Assembly (NCBI RefSeq): GCF_001261735.1
Contig: NZ_CVRP01000001.1
Span: 302,100-366,099, forward strand
Reading direction: 5' to 3'
DNA: 64,000 bases
Source: Dysgonomonas sp. BGC7
GTDB lineage: Bacteria; Bacteroidota; Bacteroidia; Bacteroidales; Dysgonomonadaceae
The notes beneath the pieces were generated by a model. It saw nothing but the letters and a program-made list of their open reading frames with translations, was not told the DNA's origin and ran no database searches. Each line of letters starts with the position of its first letter. Positions within the stretch are counted from its first letter, which is position 1. A program made the position numbers and the translations under genes. Positions 1-9,660 of this stretch are shown one piece after another.

Positions 1-1694
1 TTGTTTACAGGCTTTGTGGTTTCTACTTTTTCGGAGGTAGCGGAATTTGGTGAAGTATTGTTGTTTACCTCCAATTCTTTTAGGCTATCCATCTTCTTTT
101 TTTCAAGAAACTCATAAATTCCTCCAAGATGCTCAACTACATGCTGGTTGCCAAATTCATATACTTTGTCTACCAATCCGTTCAGAAAATCACGGTCGTG
201 CGATACTACTATCACCGTGCCGTCAAACTCTTTCAAAGCCTCTTTCAATACGTCTTTCGATTTCATGTCGAGATGGTTGGTAGGCTCATCCAATATTAAA
301 AGATTAACAGGTTCTAATAGCAGACGTATCATTGCCAAACGACTGCGTTCACCCCCTGAAAGCACTTTTACCTTTTTGTCGGAAGCATCGCCCCCAAACA
401 TGAAAGCTCCAAGAATATCTCTTATCTTGGTGCGTATGTCGCCTACAGCAACATAATCTATGGTTTCGAATACAGTTCTGTTCTCATCCAGCAACTGAGC
501 TTGGTTTTGTGCGAAATAACCTATTTTTACGTTATGCCCCAGTTCTAGTTTTCCCTTAAAGTCTATTTCTCCCATAATACATTTTACAAGAGTCGACTTT
601 CCTTCTCCGTTTTTACCGACAAAGGCGACTTTATCTCCTCTGTGTATGGTGAGTGTTACATTTTTGAAAATGAGATGATCTCCATAGCTTTTCTCTACAT
701 TTTCGGCAACGACGGGATAAGAGCCGGAACGAGGCGCAGGAGGAAATTTAAGATTGAGCATTGCATTGTCTTCATCATCAACTTCGAGACGCTCGATTTT
801 GTCAAGTTGTTTGATACGAGATTGTACCTGAACGGCTTTTGTCGCTTTGTAACGAAAGCGTTCGATGAATTCTTCCGTTTTCTGTATTTGTTTTTGTTGA
901 TTCTCAAAAGCTCTTATCTGTTGCTCACGATGTTCTTTTCTCAGTTCCACATATTTGCTGTATGGTACTTTATAGTCATAGATGCGTCCGAGCGAGATTT
1001 CGACAGTTCGTTGGGTAACAGCATCTAGAAAAGCCCGGTCGTGCGATACTAGCACAACAGCATTGGCTCGTGTGGAAAGAAAATTTTCGAGCCATTGAAT
1101 AGATTCTATATCGAGGTGATTGGTAGGTTCGTCGAGGAGCAGAACATCGGGGCGTTGAAGTAGCAGTTTGGCTAATTCGATACGCATGCGCCATCCACCG
1201 CTAAACTCGCTTGTAGGGCGTTCGAAATCGCTTCTTTTGAATCCTAAACCAATTAGAGTTTTCTCTATTTCTGCCTGAAAGTTATTACCTCCCGACATAA
1301 GAAACTGTTCGTTCAGATAGGAAGACCGTTCGATAAGATTGTGATATGCTTCCGACTCATAGTCTGTTCTTTCGGCAAGTTGCTGATTTACATTGTCTAA
1401 CTCAGCTTCTATCTTGTGGATATGTTCAAATGCGAGCGATGCTTCTTGAAACACGGTGTTACCTTCTTTCAGCGTCATGTGCTGAGGCAGATATCCTATC
1501 GTAGTATCTTTGGGAGCAGAAACGTTGCCTTTTGTGGGAGGCTGCATACCTGCAAATATTTTGAGCATAGTAGATTTACCTGCTCCATTTTTCCCGACAA
1601 GGGCTATTCTCTCTTTTTTATTTACAACAAACGATATATCATCGAACAGGGTAAATCCGCCAAACTCTACGGTCAATCCTTCTACTGAAATCAC
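1..1694 (-). CDS. ABC-F family ATPase (Uup/YheS-like), C-terminus cut by window edge
   Basis: Translating the minus strand from GTG at 1694 gives 564 codons that run off the window. There are two ABC cassettes and no membrane segments, as in ABC-F proteins that act on ribosomes. Cassette 1 has Walker A GKNGAGKST (about residues 34-42), signature SGGWRMR and Walker B LLLDEPTNHLD. Cassette 2 has GKNGEGKST, signature SGGERSR and LILDEPTNHLD. A charged linker joins them, and the visible end is a Lys/Glu/Thr-rich tail. The GTG is the only usable start: the reading frame upstream holds no ATG or TTG before a TAA, and an ATG just upstream is followed by a stop within two codons. It lies 62 bp after the big TPR lipoprotein gene and may be cotranscribed with it. 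The exact subfamily and substrate are uncertain. Confidence 0.9.
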   Translation of the reverse strand, partial: MISVEGLTVEFGGFTLFDDISFVVNKKERIALVGKNGAGKSTMLKIFAGMQPPTKGNVSAPKDTTIGYLPQHMTLKEGNTVFQEASLAFEHIHKIEAELDNVNQQLAERTDYESEAYHNLIERSSYLNEQFLMSGGNNFQAEIEKTLIGLGFKRSDFERPTSEFSGGWRMRIELAKLLLQRPDVLLLDEPTNHLDIESIQWLENFLSTRANAVVLVSHDRAFLDAVTQRTVEISLGRIYDYKVPYSKYVELRKEHREQQIRAFENQQKQIQKTEEFIERFRYKATKAVQVQSRIKQLDKIERLEVDDEDNAMLNLKFPPAPRSGSYPVVAENVEKSYGDHLIFKNVTLTIHRGDKVAFVGKNGEGKSTLVKCIMGEIDFKGKLELGHNVKIGYFAQNQAQLLDENRTVFETIDYVAVGDIRTKIRDILGAFMFGGDASDKKVKVLSGGERSRLAMIRLLLEPVNLLILDEPTNHLDMKSKDVLKEALKEFDGTVIVVSHDRDFLNGLVDKVYEFGNQHVVEHLGGIYEFLEKKKMDSLKELEVNNNTSPNSATSEKVETTKPVN

Positions 1695-1756
1695 AACTAA
1701 TTCATTTTAAAATCTATGCAAAAGTAGCTATTTTAAGATGAAATGTAGTTACTGTT

Positions 1757-4700
1757 TCAGCTTTTTCTGGCCTTGCGCCTTTCTTCGGCTTGCTTTTCTT
1801 TTTCTTTGCGCTCTTGCTCTCTGGTCTTTTCCTTTTCTTCCCGTTCTTTTTCTCGTTGGCGTAATCGTTCTTTTTGTTCTTGTTCTTTAGTCTTGCGTTC
1901 TTCTTCTCTGGCTTTTTCTTTAGTTTTACGTTCTTGTTCTAATTGGCGGAGGCGTTCTTCGTTAGCTCTTTGTCGTTCTTTGCGCTCATCTTCCTTCTGT
2001 TTACGCTCGTCCTCCTTAGCTTTTATAGCAGCTTTTTCCGCTTCTTTTTTCTTCTGTTCGTCAAGTTTTATTTGTTGCTTGCGTTCATTCTCTACCGATT
2101 TTATCGAATCTTGTATTGCCTTTTCAGCTTTGGCAACGGAATCGTTATATGCTTTTTCTATTTTCTTTATAGAGTCGAGCTTGCTTCTTTCTATTGCTTT
2201 CAGCTCTTTCTGTCTTTGTTTTTCTGCTGCTTTTTCTTCTTTAATGGCGGCCTTTTCTTCTTTAGTAAGGTTGTCGCTGTTGTTGAATTTCTTGAAAAGA
2301 TTCTTAATGCCATCTACCGGATTGCTTATGATATCCTCTACAGTTTCTATAGCATCGTTTACCTTACCTGCTTTTTCCAACTGGTCTTTAGTTAGCAGAT
2401 CATCTGCGTTTATTTGTTTATCGTTGTCTGTTTTTACAGGTTTTTCATCAACTTCTTTTTGCTTGTTGTTGTCTGCTGATACCGGAGCATCTTTTTCTTT
2501 AATTTGCGTTCTATCTTTTTCTTTAATGTCAGGTGCAATTGTTGATTGCTCTTTAGGCGTGTCAACTATAGTTTCCTCTACAGTCTCTACCTCTACATTC
2601 TCATTATTCCAATGTCTGACGATGGAAGGCAGGTCATCTTTATGATGCTCGGCGAAGAATATTTTATATTGTTCCATCCCTAAGCGAGGTAACATCTTAG
2701 TGTAATTCTCGACAGATATAGGGACAGCAATTATTGTAGTATCTATCTTAGTCATCAATCCGCCCGAAGCAAATGCTTTATATAGATATGATCTGATATT
2801 GGAAAACGACTTGAATCCTTTTATTTGTAAAATATCGTATGGAGGTTCTGTGTCGAAGTTAAGGTCGAAGGTCTGAATTACATAATTTGAAAAGTTGTAA
2901 TCAGCTACTTCGTAGAGTAATTCGTTTCGGTCTATTGTGTTCGATTTGAACATTAGCATCAACAGATACTCTGTGTCGATACTGTCTGAGAAAGCCAATG
3001 TCTTTCCTTCTTCATCTGCTGTAGCATTATCAGAGAGATACGCCTTGCTCCAGTCGAATTCTGTGATAGGAGATCCGTCAGATAGTATAATCTTGCCGTC
3101 TTTTATTCTGTCTAGGATTTCGTTGGCCAGAGGTGTTACATCCGATTTCGGATATTTTGCTATTAACTCTTTCAGATTATCGCTCAGACCTTTAATATCT
3201 TTCGTCTGTGCATAAGATAGCGCGTTGAGAAGTGCAAACTTAGGCATCAGGTCTGTGAACGGATATTTAGTATTTATTGTTTGATAGTTTTCTCTCACAA
3301 CCTTTGTGTCTGCATTCTGGTAAGCATTGTAAGCCGCATTGTAGAGTGAATCTTGCAAGATAGGCATATGTCTGAAGTTCCATTCATAATCAGGATCTGA
3401 CAATGGTGTTGCATAATGGCTTTCCGGAAATTCAGATAGTAACCTGTTTCTATAATCAGCCATCATGTCCCTGTTTCCCATCTGCATATATATAAGGAAT
3501 AGCTGATAATATATTTCTTCGAGATTAGGCGTTTGAGGAAATCGTCTTATATCTGTACTAAAGGCATCTATGGCCAGATACATATCTTCGAGTTTGTTTT
3601 TGTAGATTTTCCCCATATTGAACAGGGCATTTTCTATCAATACATTTGATTGAGTTACAGCTTCGGGGGTAAGAGGTAGCTGCTGCAAGTAATAATCGAC
3701 AGAATATATATCTTCTACAATTGGCGAATCAGATGTTGTCGGAGAAAGATCGTCCTTAATGACAATATCTGTTTGTTTTTCTGCAATAGAGTCTGTTTCA
3801 TTCTCTACGTCCGATAGGGAAGAAGAAAAGCTTGTTTTGCTACCTCTTCGCCAATCATCTTCTAATTTTCGTTTTCCCCATTGTCTTTGGAATGCTATTT
3901 TACCTTGACTGACAGCTTGCTCGTTATAGAAATAAAAAGAAGTTGGGGTACTTTGCTGTTGTCCCGAGGTATTTTGCGGTAGTGTCTGGGCTGGTTTTTG
4001 CGGATTGTTTTGTTCAAAAAGAGATGCTTTTTCCAAATCGCCCCACGATCCTATTCTGTTTTCCCTTTCTGCGCTTTGTTTCTCTCTTTCTGCTTGTTTC
4101 TGTTTCTCTTCCTCTTCTTTTTTTAGTTGCTCTATCTTTTGGTTAATTATGGTAAGTCGCTCTCCTTCTGGCAAACTAGCCAGATGTTGCAAGCTATCTT
4201 GTTCGTATACTGTTTTCACATGCACCACTAGCTCGTCCAGAACATCGGAACGAAGGGCTACTCGAGGATAATCGGGATGAGACTTCTTTAATACAGAAAG
4301 AGGATCCTGATAGCAAGGTTGAGCTTTTACAAACTCACGTTGATTGAAGTAAATGTCGCCAAGTACTACTTGTGCAATAGTTTTGTCGTATCCGTTGCGT
4401 GTGCTTTCCTGTATGGCCTTTCTGTAGTTCTCTATAGCTCGGGTAGTATCGGAATTGTTGATGTATATATTTCCTATACTGTAATATATCTGATCTAGAT
4501 AATCTTTGTTTTTAGAGCTTTTGGCCATTTTGTTCAATGACGAAACAATGCCATCTTTTCCTTTCGATGTGTCTAACTGAGATTGCTGCAATTTGGCATT
4601 GAAAGTAAATTTGTAAGGGGTATTCATGCCTTGTACAGAGCTGAAAGCATTGTTGGCTTTTTCTTTATCTCCGATTTCTGCATACAGTTGCCCAAGCAGA

Positions 4701-5464
4701 TATTTCATCCTTAGCTTCTGATACTTGTCCTTCTCCTTCTTTATGGCATATTCCAAAAATGGGACAGATCCGGCTAGCTCATTTGTGCGAATAAGAAAAT
4801 TTGCTTTAACTGCCGAATAAAGAGCTTTTTGTTTTTCGGGAGCACCTCCGGCCAATTCCATTTTGTGCAAAATGTTTCCGGCTTCGTATATCCATCCCAT
4901 TTCTGTGTAAGCACGGGCTATCCACAGATTACATTCAGCAACAATATCGGGGTTGGAGCTGTATATTTTGGTTATATACATAAAAGTAGTGATTGCCCGT
5001 AGATAGTTTCCATCATGAAACTCGGCTCTTGCTAGTAACAGCCAGACCTTATCCATGAAGGGAGTGTATTCTTTTTGTTGCAGCCAAGCCTGATATTCTG
5101 CATCGTTGCGGCGATTGGGATCTCGCTTAGGCTTGGTTTTTATCGAATGTAGTTTTATCGCTTTCGTCGTTTTATCTATTGTTGTTGTAAAACTACCTCC
5201 GCCAGATTGGATGTCGGTTGTGTCCGAGTTGTCAGGAAATATGTAAAGCATTTCCGACAAATTCTCATCACTATTTTGTTGTTTTGCTTTTAGGGCTTCC
5301 TTATATGCCTCTTCGGCATTGAAATGTATATTGTAGCGGGTATTTACGGAGTGATATAAACGTGTCAAACTTGTGTTCTTTTGGTTAGAACACGATAATG
5401 AGAAAATAACTAAGAATACACCAATACAAGAGAGAAGTGTATTTATTATTTTATTTTGTGACAC
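1757..5464 (-). CDS. large TPR lipoprotein, PorW/SprE-like
   Basis: The product is 1235 residues. The N-terminus is a lipoprotein signal peptide with a lipidation cysteine at about residue 25 (context SLSC-SNQ). The region after it (HSVNTRYNIHFNAEEAYKEA) resembles the start of PorW/SprE, the TPR lipoprotein linked to type IX secretion and gliding in Bacteroidetes. Many helical TPR-like repeats fill residues 100-850, including a low-complexity Glu/Lys/Gln segment near 440-480. The last ~230 residues are an extremely charged Lys/Glu/Arg coiled coil. The gene is monocistronic or is followed by the ABC-F gene. PorW/SprE-like proteins also occur in species without a working type IX system, so a role in secretion is inference. 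No other type IX gene is in the window. Confidence 0.7.
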   Translation of the reverse strand: MSQNKIINTLLSCIGVFLVIFSLSCSNQKNTSLTRLYHSVNTRYNIHFNAEEAYKEALKAKQQNSDENLSEMLYIFPDNSDTTDIQSGGGSFTTTIDKTTKAIKLHSIKTKPKRDPNRRNDAEYQAWLQQKEYTPFMDKVWLLLARAEFHDGNYLRAITTFMYITKIYSSNPDIVAECNLWIARAYTEMGWIYEAGNILHKMELAGGAPEKQKALYSAVKANFLIRTNELAGSVPFLEYAIKKEKDKYQKLRMKYLLGQLYAEIGDKEKANNAFSSVQGMNTPYKFTFNAKLQQSQLDTSKGKDGIVSSLNKMAKSSKNKDYLDQIYYSIGNIYINNSDTTRAIENYRKAIQESTRNGYDKTIAQVVLGDIYFNQREFVKAQPCYQDPLSVLKKSHPDYPRVALRSDVLDELVVHVKTVYEQDSLQHLASLPEGERLTIINQKIEQLKKEEEEKQKQAEREKQSAERENRIGSWGDLEKASLFEQNNPQKPAQTLPQNTSGQQQSTPTSFYFYNEQAVSQGKIAFQRQWGKRKLEDDWRRGSKTSFSSSLSDVENETDSIAEKQTDIVIKDDLSPTTSDSPIVEDIYSVDYYLQQLPLTPEAVTQSNVLIENALFNMGKIYKNKLEDMYLAIDAFSTDIRRFPQTPNLEEIYYQLFLIYMQMGNRDMMADYRNRLLSEFPESHYATPLSDPDYEWNFRHMPILQDSLYNAAYNAYQNADTKVVRENYQTINTKYPFTDLMPKFALLNALSYAQTKDIKGLSDNLKELIAKYPKSDVTPLANEILDRIKDGKIILSDGSPITEFDWSKAYLSDNATADEEGKTLAFSDSIDTEYLLMLMFKSNTIDRNELLYEVADYNFSNYVIQTFDLNFDTEPPYDILQIKGFKSFSNIRSYLYKAFASGGLMTKIDTTIIAVPISVENYTKMLPRLGMEQYKIFFAEHHKDDLPSIVRHWNNENVEVETVEETIVDTPKEQSTIAPDIKEKDRTQIKEKDAPVSADNNKQKEVDEKPVKTDNDKQINADDLLTKDQLEKAGKVNDAIETVEDIISNPVDGIKNLFKKFNNSDNLTKEEKAAIKEEKAAEKQRQKELKAIERSKLDSIKKIEKAYNDSVAKAEKAIQDSIKSVENERKQQIKLDEQKKKEAEKAAIKAKEDERKQKEDERKERQRANEERLRQLEQERKTKEKAREEERKTKEQEQKERLRQREKEREEKEKTREQERKEKEKQAEERRKARKS

Positions 5465-5758
5465 GTAGAGATCGCTACCTAATTTCGTTATTATTAATAA
5501 AACACAAAAATAAGCATTTTATTGTTTCTTCACCTATCAAAGCTAAATACTCCTTGTCTTGATATAGCTGAGAATGGAACTTTGCTCTGATTTTTCAGTG
5601 TTTTACATTACATATATTTTTGTAATGTAGGTTTAATGGATATGTTTGCATATCTAATGTGGATGTTTTGTGAAAAAATGTTCTTTATTTAATAATTTAT
5701 AATAGCGCGGGTTTTAGATTTTCATTACATTTGCAGGTATCACTTTTAGAATGAATCT
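5465..5758. other. divergent intergenic region with candidate -7 boxes
   Basis: This 294-bp AT-rich spacer separates the minus-strand TPR lipoprotein gene from the plus-strand acyl-CoA synthetase gene. It holds no convincing gene. TACATTTG at 5726-5733 fits the Bacteroidetes -7 consensus TAnnTTTG and would start transcription about 20 bp before the synthetase ATG. On the minus strand TATTTTTG at 5505-5512 is a candidate -7 box for the lipoprotein. Neither has a well-spaced TTTG -33 box. Confidence 0.4.
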
Positions 5759-7414
5759 ATGGAAAATAATAAATTTTTGACGCTCATCAGAGATGGAATA
5801 TGTGACAACTGGGAGCGTCCTGCTCTGACCGATTATAACGGGGAAACCTATTTATATAAAGATTTTGCTAAGAAAATAGCTCAACTTCATATTTTATTCG
5901 ATGATATGGAAGTACAGAAAGGCGATAAAATAGCTATTTGCGGACGAAATTCGGCGAATTGGGCTGTCGGTTTTTTTGCATCGCTGACTTACGGAGCTGT
6001 TATTACTACTATACTGCACGACTTTAGTGGAGAAAATATACATACTCTTGTAAATCACTCAGATGCTAGGGTTGTCCTTGCAGACGAATATGTGTGGTCG
6101 AAGATAGATCCTGTACAAATGCCAAAGGTGGAAACAATCTTGTTGCTAGACGATTTCTCGGCTCAAAAATCCAGATCGGCACAGTTGTTAAACTCATGTT
6201 CTGATTTAGAGCAAGCTTTTCTGAAAAAATATCCAAGAGGGTTTGGGCAGGCTGATATAATATATCATGACGAGTCTCCTGACGAACTTGCTGTCCTCAA
6301 TTATACATCGGGTACAACCAGTAATCCTAAAGGTGTTATGATTCCTTACCGCAGCCTGTGGTCTAATACAAGGTTTGCAATAGATAGTATAGAATTTGTA
6401 AAGGCGGGAGATGGAATAGTTTGTATGTTGCCGATGGCTCATATGTACGGGTTGGCTTTCGAAATATTATTGTCTATTGCCAAAGGGTGTCATATCCATT
6501 TCTTAACCCGTGTGCCTTCTCCACAGATCATAATGGACGCTTTTGCCCGGGTAAACCCTACGTTGGTGTTGGCTGTACCTCTTATTATAGAGAAAATAGT
6601 GCAAACGAGAGTTTTCCCCGAATTTAAGAAGCAACCAGTGAAAACCCTATTGAAGATCCCATTCTTTAAGAAGCAAATATACAAGAAAGTGGCAGAGAAA
6701 CTTATTCCTGTATTCGGCAATAAGTTAGTTGAAGTTGTTATTGGTGGAGCTGCACTAAATAAGGAAGTAGGAGCTTTTCTTTCGGAAATAAAGTTCCCTT
6801 ATACTGTTGGTTATGGAATGACCGAATGCGGGCCTCTTATTTCGTATGAATATTGGGAAACTTATAAACAAGCATCTTGTGGGCGTCCTGTAGATAGGAT
6901 GAATGTTCGTATAGATTCTTCAAATATGGAAACCGAAACAGGCGAAATAATAGTAAAAGGGCAGAATGTAATGCTCGGATACTATAAAAACGAAGAGGCT
7001 ACCAAGCAGGTATTGGATGGAGCAGGTTGGTTAAATACGGGAGATCTTGGTATAATAGACAGAGATGGTTTTATTTTTATTAAAGGCCGCAGTAAGACTA
7101 TGATACTAGGACCTTCGGGACAAAATATATATCCTGAAGAAATAGAGGACTTTTTCAATAATTCACCTTATGTTTCAGAATCATTGATTATAGAAGAAAA
7201 TGGAAAACTTGTGGTTCTTATATATCCCGATAAAGATTATTTAAAGAAGCATGATGTGAAAGAAGCCGATTATTCTTCTATTTTTGTAATCGAAATGAAA
7301 GCTATAAATAAGCGATTGCCAAAATATAGTCAAGTCGTTAACTTCAGGTTGCAGGACGAAGAGTTTGAAAAAACTCCGAAACGTAGTATAAAACGTTTCC
7401 TTTATCAGAAGTAA
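5759..7414 (+). CDS. AMP-dependent acyl-CoA synthetase (long-chain fatty acid-CoA ligase type)
   Basis: This 551-residue enzyme belongs to the ANL (acyl-adenylate-forming) superfamily. It carries the adenylation P-loop YTSGTTSNPKG near residue 182, the A5-type motif GYGMTECGP near residue 355, and the hinge region with TGDLGIIDRDGFIFIKGRSK. The family activates fatty acids to acyl-CoA through an acyl-adenylate. The length and the motif set suit long-chain acyl-CoA ligases, but the substrate cannot be read from sequence. It has its own candidate -7 box (5726-5733). A small lipoprotein gene follows after 16 bp. Confidence 0.88.
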   Translation: MENNKFLTLIRDGICDNWERPALTDYNGETYLYKDFAKKIAQLHILFDDMEVQKGDKIAICGRNSANWAVGFFASLTYGAVITTILHDFSGENIHTLVNHSDARVVLADEYVWSKIDPVQMPKVETILLLDDFSAQKSRSAQLLNSCSDLEQAFLKKYPRGFGQADIIYHDESPDELAVLNYTSGTTSNPKGVMIPYRSLWSNTRFAIDSIEFVKAGDGIVCMLPMAHMYGLAFEILLSIAKGCHIHFLTRVPSPQIIMDAFARVNPTLVLAVPLIIEKIVQTRVFPEFKKQPVKTLLKIPFFKKQIYKKVAEKLIPVFGNKLVEVVIGGAALNKEVGAFLSEIKFPYTVGYGMTECGPLISYEYWETYKQASCGRPVDRMNVRIDSSNMETETGEIIVKGQNVMLGYYKNEEATKQVLDGAGWLNTGDLGIIDRDGFIFIKGRSKTMILGPSGQNIYPEEIEDFFNNSPYVSESLIIEENGKLVVLIYPDKDYLKKHDVKEADYSSIFVIEMKAINKRLPKYSQVVNFRLQDEEFEKTPKRSIKRFLYQK

Positions 7415-7430
7415 AAAAAATAGCTTGATT

Positions 7431-7787
7431 ATGACTCATATCGTTAAGGTTTTCTTTACAATAGTTTCAGTATTAGTATTTATCAGTTGTAATGATGGCA
7501 CGACGTTGAAGGGCGAAATTGTACTAAAAGCATATCGAGAAGGTACTCAAAGTCAAGATGTGTTGTATTTAAGTAATAATGGAGAGTACGAGGTGCATAG
7601 TTCAGGTGCATTCTTCTATGATAATCGAGTAAAAGGTAAGTATAAGAAGAGCTTTGATACACTTTTTCTATACAATGTGTCGGAAAAAAACCGTTTGTTA
7701 AGTGATACAATGTTGGTGAAAAAAAGCGTGTTATATATAATAATGAATGATTCTATATGTCAAAGTTATTTCAAATTAATAAAATAA
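7431..7787 (+). CDS. small lipoprotein, unknown function
   Basis: The predicted product is about 118 residues. The N-terminus is a hydrophobic signal sequence ending in a lipobox (VFISC-ND), so the protein should be lipid-anchored in the envelope. The rest is a short beta-rich domain with no motif I recognise. I chose ATG at 7431; an in-frame TTG two codons upstream (7425) is less likely. The gene lies between the acyl-CoA synthetase gene and ettA, all on the same strand with short gaps, so cotranscription is likely, but this says nothing about function. Confidence 0.6.
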   Translation: MTHIVKVFFTIVSVLVFISCNDGTTLKGEIVLKAYREGTQSQDVLYLSNNGEYEVHSSGAFFYDNRVKGKYKKSFDTLFLYNVSEKNRLLSDTMLVKKSVLYIIMNDSICQSYFKLIK

Positions 7788-7810
7788 AAACCTAATAATA
7801 AAAAGTATCC

Positions 7811-9499
7811 ATGTCTGTAGACGATAAAAAAATTATTTTTTCGATGATTGGGGTTGGTAAAGTCTATCCACCGCAAAAACAAGTACTAAAAAATATCTAT
7901 CTCTCATTTTTTTATGGAGCAAAAATTGGTATTATCGGGCTCAATGGTTCCGGTAAGTCTACTTTGCTGAAAATGATTGCTGGACTAGATAAAGAATATC
8001 AGGGTGAAATAGTATCAGACAAAGGTTATTCTGTTGGTTATCTCGAACAGGATCCTAAATTAGATCCTACCAAAACTGTAAAAGAAATTGTACAGGAAGG
8101 TGTGCAGCCTATAATAGATCTGCTCAACGAATATGAAGGCATTAATGAAAAATTTGGATTGCCCGAATATTATGAAGATGCAGATAAGATGGATGCTCTT
8201 TTTGCTCGTCAGGCAGAGTTGCAAGATAAGATAGATGCTTCCGATGCATGGAATATAGACAATAAATTGGAGAGAGCGATGGATGCCCTTCGTTGTCCGC
8301 CGGAAGATCAACTGTGTGCTAACCTATCGGGAGGAGAGGCGCGCCGTGTAGCTCTTTGCCGCCTATTGTTGCAGGAGCCTGATGTATTATTGCTGGATGA
8401 GCCTACCAACCACCTGGATGCGGAATCTATCGACTGGCTGGAACAACATTTGCAACAGTATAAAGGTACAGTTATCTGTATTACCCACGACCGCTACTTC
8501 CTCGATCATGTTGCCGGATGGATTCTCGAACTCGACCGTGGTGAAGGTATTCCTTGGAAAGGTAATTATACTTCTTGGCTTGAGCAAAAGACTAAACGCA
8601 TGGCGCAGGAAGAGAAGCAAGCCAGCAAACGCCGAAAAACTCTCGAACGAGAGTTGGATTGGGTGCGAATGGCTCCGAAAGCCCGACAGGCAAAAGGTAA
8701 AGCCCGTTTGAATGATTATGAGAAACTGCTAAATTCGGACGAGAAAGAGCGCGAAGAAAAACTCGAAATATTTATACCTAATGGCCCGCGTTTAGGTAAT
8801 AAGGTGATAGAGGCGCATGGCGTAAGCAAGGCTTTTGGAGATAAGCTGTTGTTTGACAATCTTGAATTTATGTTGCCTCCATCGGGTATTGTAGGTATTA
8901 TTGGCCCTAATGGTGCAGGAAAGACGACTCTGTTTCGTCTTATACAAGGTATAGAGACTGCTGATAAAGGAACATTTGAAGTTGGCGAAACTGTAAAAAT
9001 AGGTTATGTAGATCAGTCACATGCAGATATAGATCCTAACAAATCGGTATATCAAACAATATCGGGAGGAAGTGAATTTGTTAGAGTAGGAGGGCGTGAA
9101 ATTAATGCGCGGGCATACTTATCCCGTTTCAATTTTTCGGGAGGAGATCAGGAAAAGCTTACGGGAGTACTTTCCGGAGGAGAGCGTAACCGCCTTCACT
9201 TGGCTTTAACCTTGAAGTCTGAAGCAAACGTATTATTGCTTGATGAGCCTACCAACGATATTGATGTGAATACCCTTAGAGCATTAGAAGAAGGTTTGGA
9301 AAACTTTGCCGGTTGCGCAGTTGTTATTTCCCACGACCGTTGGTTTCTCGATCGTATTTGTACTCATATACTTGCTTTCGAGGGCAACTCGGAAGTCTTT
9401 TTCTTCGAGGGTAGCTATAGCGAGTACGAAGAAAATAAGAAAGCTCGTATGGGTAATGTAGAGCCTAAACGGATACGCTATAGAAAGCTTATTAATTAA
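7811..9499 (+). CDS. ettA: EttA-type ABC-F translation factor
   Basis: The product is 562 residues, the usual EttA length (E. coli EttA is about 555). It has two ABC cassettes: Walker A motifs LNGSGKST and PNGAGKTT, signatures LSGGEARR and LSGGERNR, and Walker B sequences LLLDEPTNHLD and LLLDEPTNDID. The N-terminal cassette holds the arm insertion expected of EttA, and the linker is the Arg/Lys-rich P-site tRNA interaction segment (KARQAKGKARLNDYEKL). The C-terminus ends in the EttA-like block PKRIRYRKL. EttA binds the ribosomal E site and gates the first elongation cycle according to ADP/ATP ratio (known for the family). It is the second ABC-F protein of the window. Confidence 0.9.
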   Translation: MSVDDKKIIFSMIGVGKVYPPQKQVLKNIYLSFFYGAKIGIIGLNGSGKSTLLKMIAGLDKEYQGEIVSDKGYSVGYLEQDPKLDPTKTVKEIVQEGVQPIIDLLNEYEGINEKFGLPEYYEDADKMDALFARQAELQDKIDASDAWNIDNKLERAMDALRCPPEDQLCANLSGGEARRVALCRLLLQEPDVLLLDEPTNHLDAESIDWLEQHLQQYKGTVICITHDRYFLDHVAGWILELDRGEGIPWKGNYTSWLEQKTKRMAQEEKQASKRRKTLERELDWVRMAPKARQAKGKARLNDYEKLLNSDEKEREEKLEIFIPNGPRLGNKVIEAHGVSKAFGDKLLFDNLEFMLPPSGIVGIIGPNGAGKTTLFRLIQGIETADKGTFEVGETVKIGYVDQSHADIDPNKSVYQTISGGSEFVRVGGREINARAYLSRFNFSGGDQEKLTGVLSGGERNRLHLALTLKSEANVLLLDEPTNDIDVNTLRALEEGLENFAGCAVVISHDRWFLDRICTHILAFEGNSEVFFFEGSYSEYEENKKARMGNVEPKRIRYRKLIN

Positions 9500-9546
9500 A
9501 AAATGATAATTTTGTGCAACGAATAATGAGTTGTACAATCTAATAT

Positions 9547-9602
9547 AATGAAAAATTGAGAGTGGCTAGGGTTGTCAACAATACTGCTCTTAATTTTTCA
9601 TT
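9547..9602 (+). terminator. imperfect 16-bp hairpin after ettA
   Basis: The 16-base arms at 9547-9562 and 9587-9602 pair with a single G-U wobble and enclose 24 bases. The descending arm contains a run of five T. It sits between the ettA stop and the DUF5686 gene. It may end ettA transcripts or shape the leader of the next gene; the T run lies inside the stem, so a standard intrinsic terminator is not certain. Confidence 0.4.
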
Positions 9603-9660
9603 TCTGATAAAGTAAAGTATTTCAAAAAGAGAGACAATGGGGCAGGCATCGCAATGTATT

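Noticed and set aside
1773..2645. Ser/Leu/Phe-rich plus-strand open frame of 290 codons
   Set aside because: It is the antisense shadow of the Lys/Glu/Arg-rich coiled-coil tail of the TPR lipoprotein; repeated charged codons read backwards give Ser/Phe/Leu without stops.
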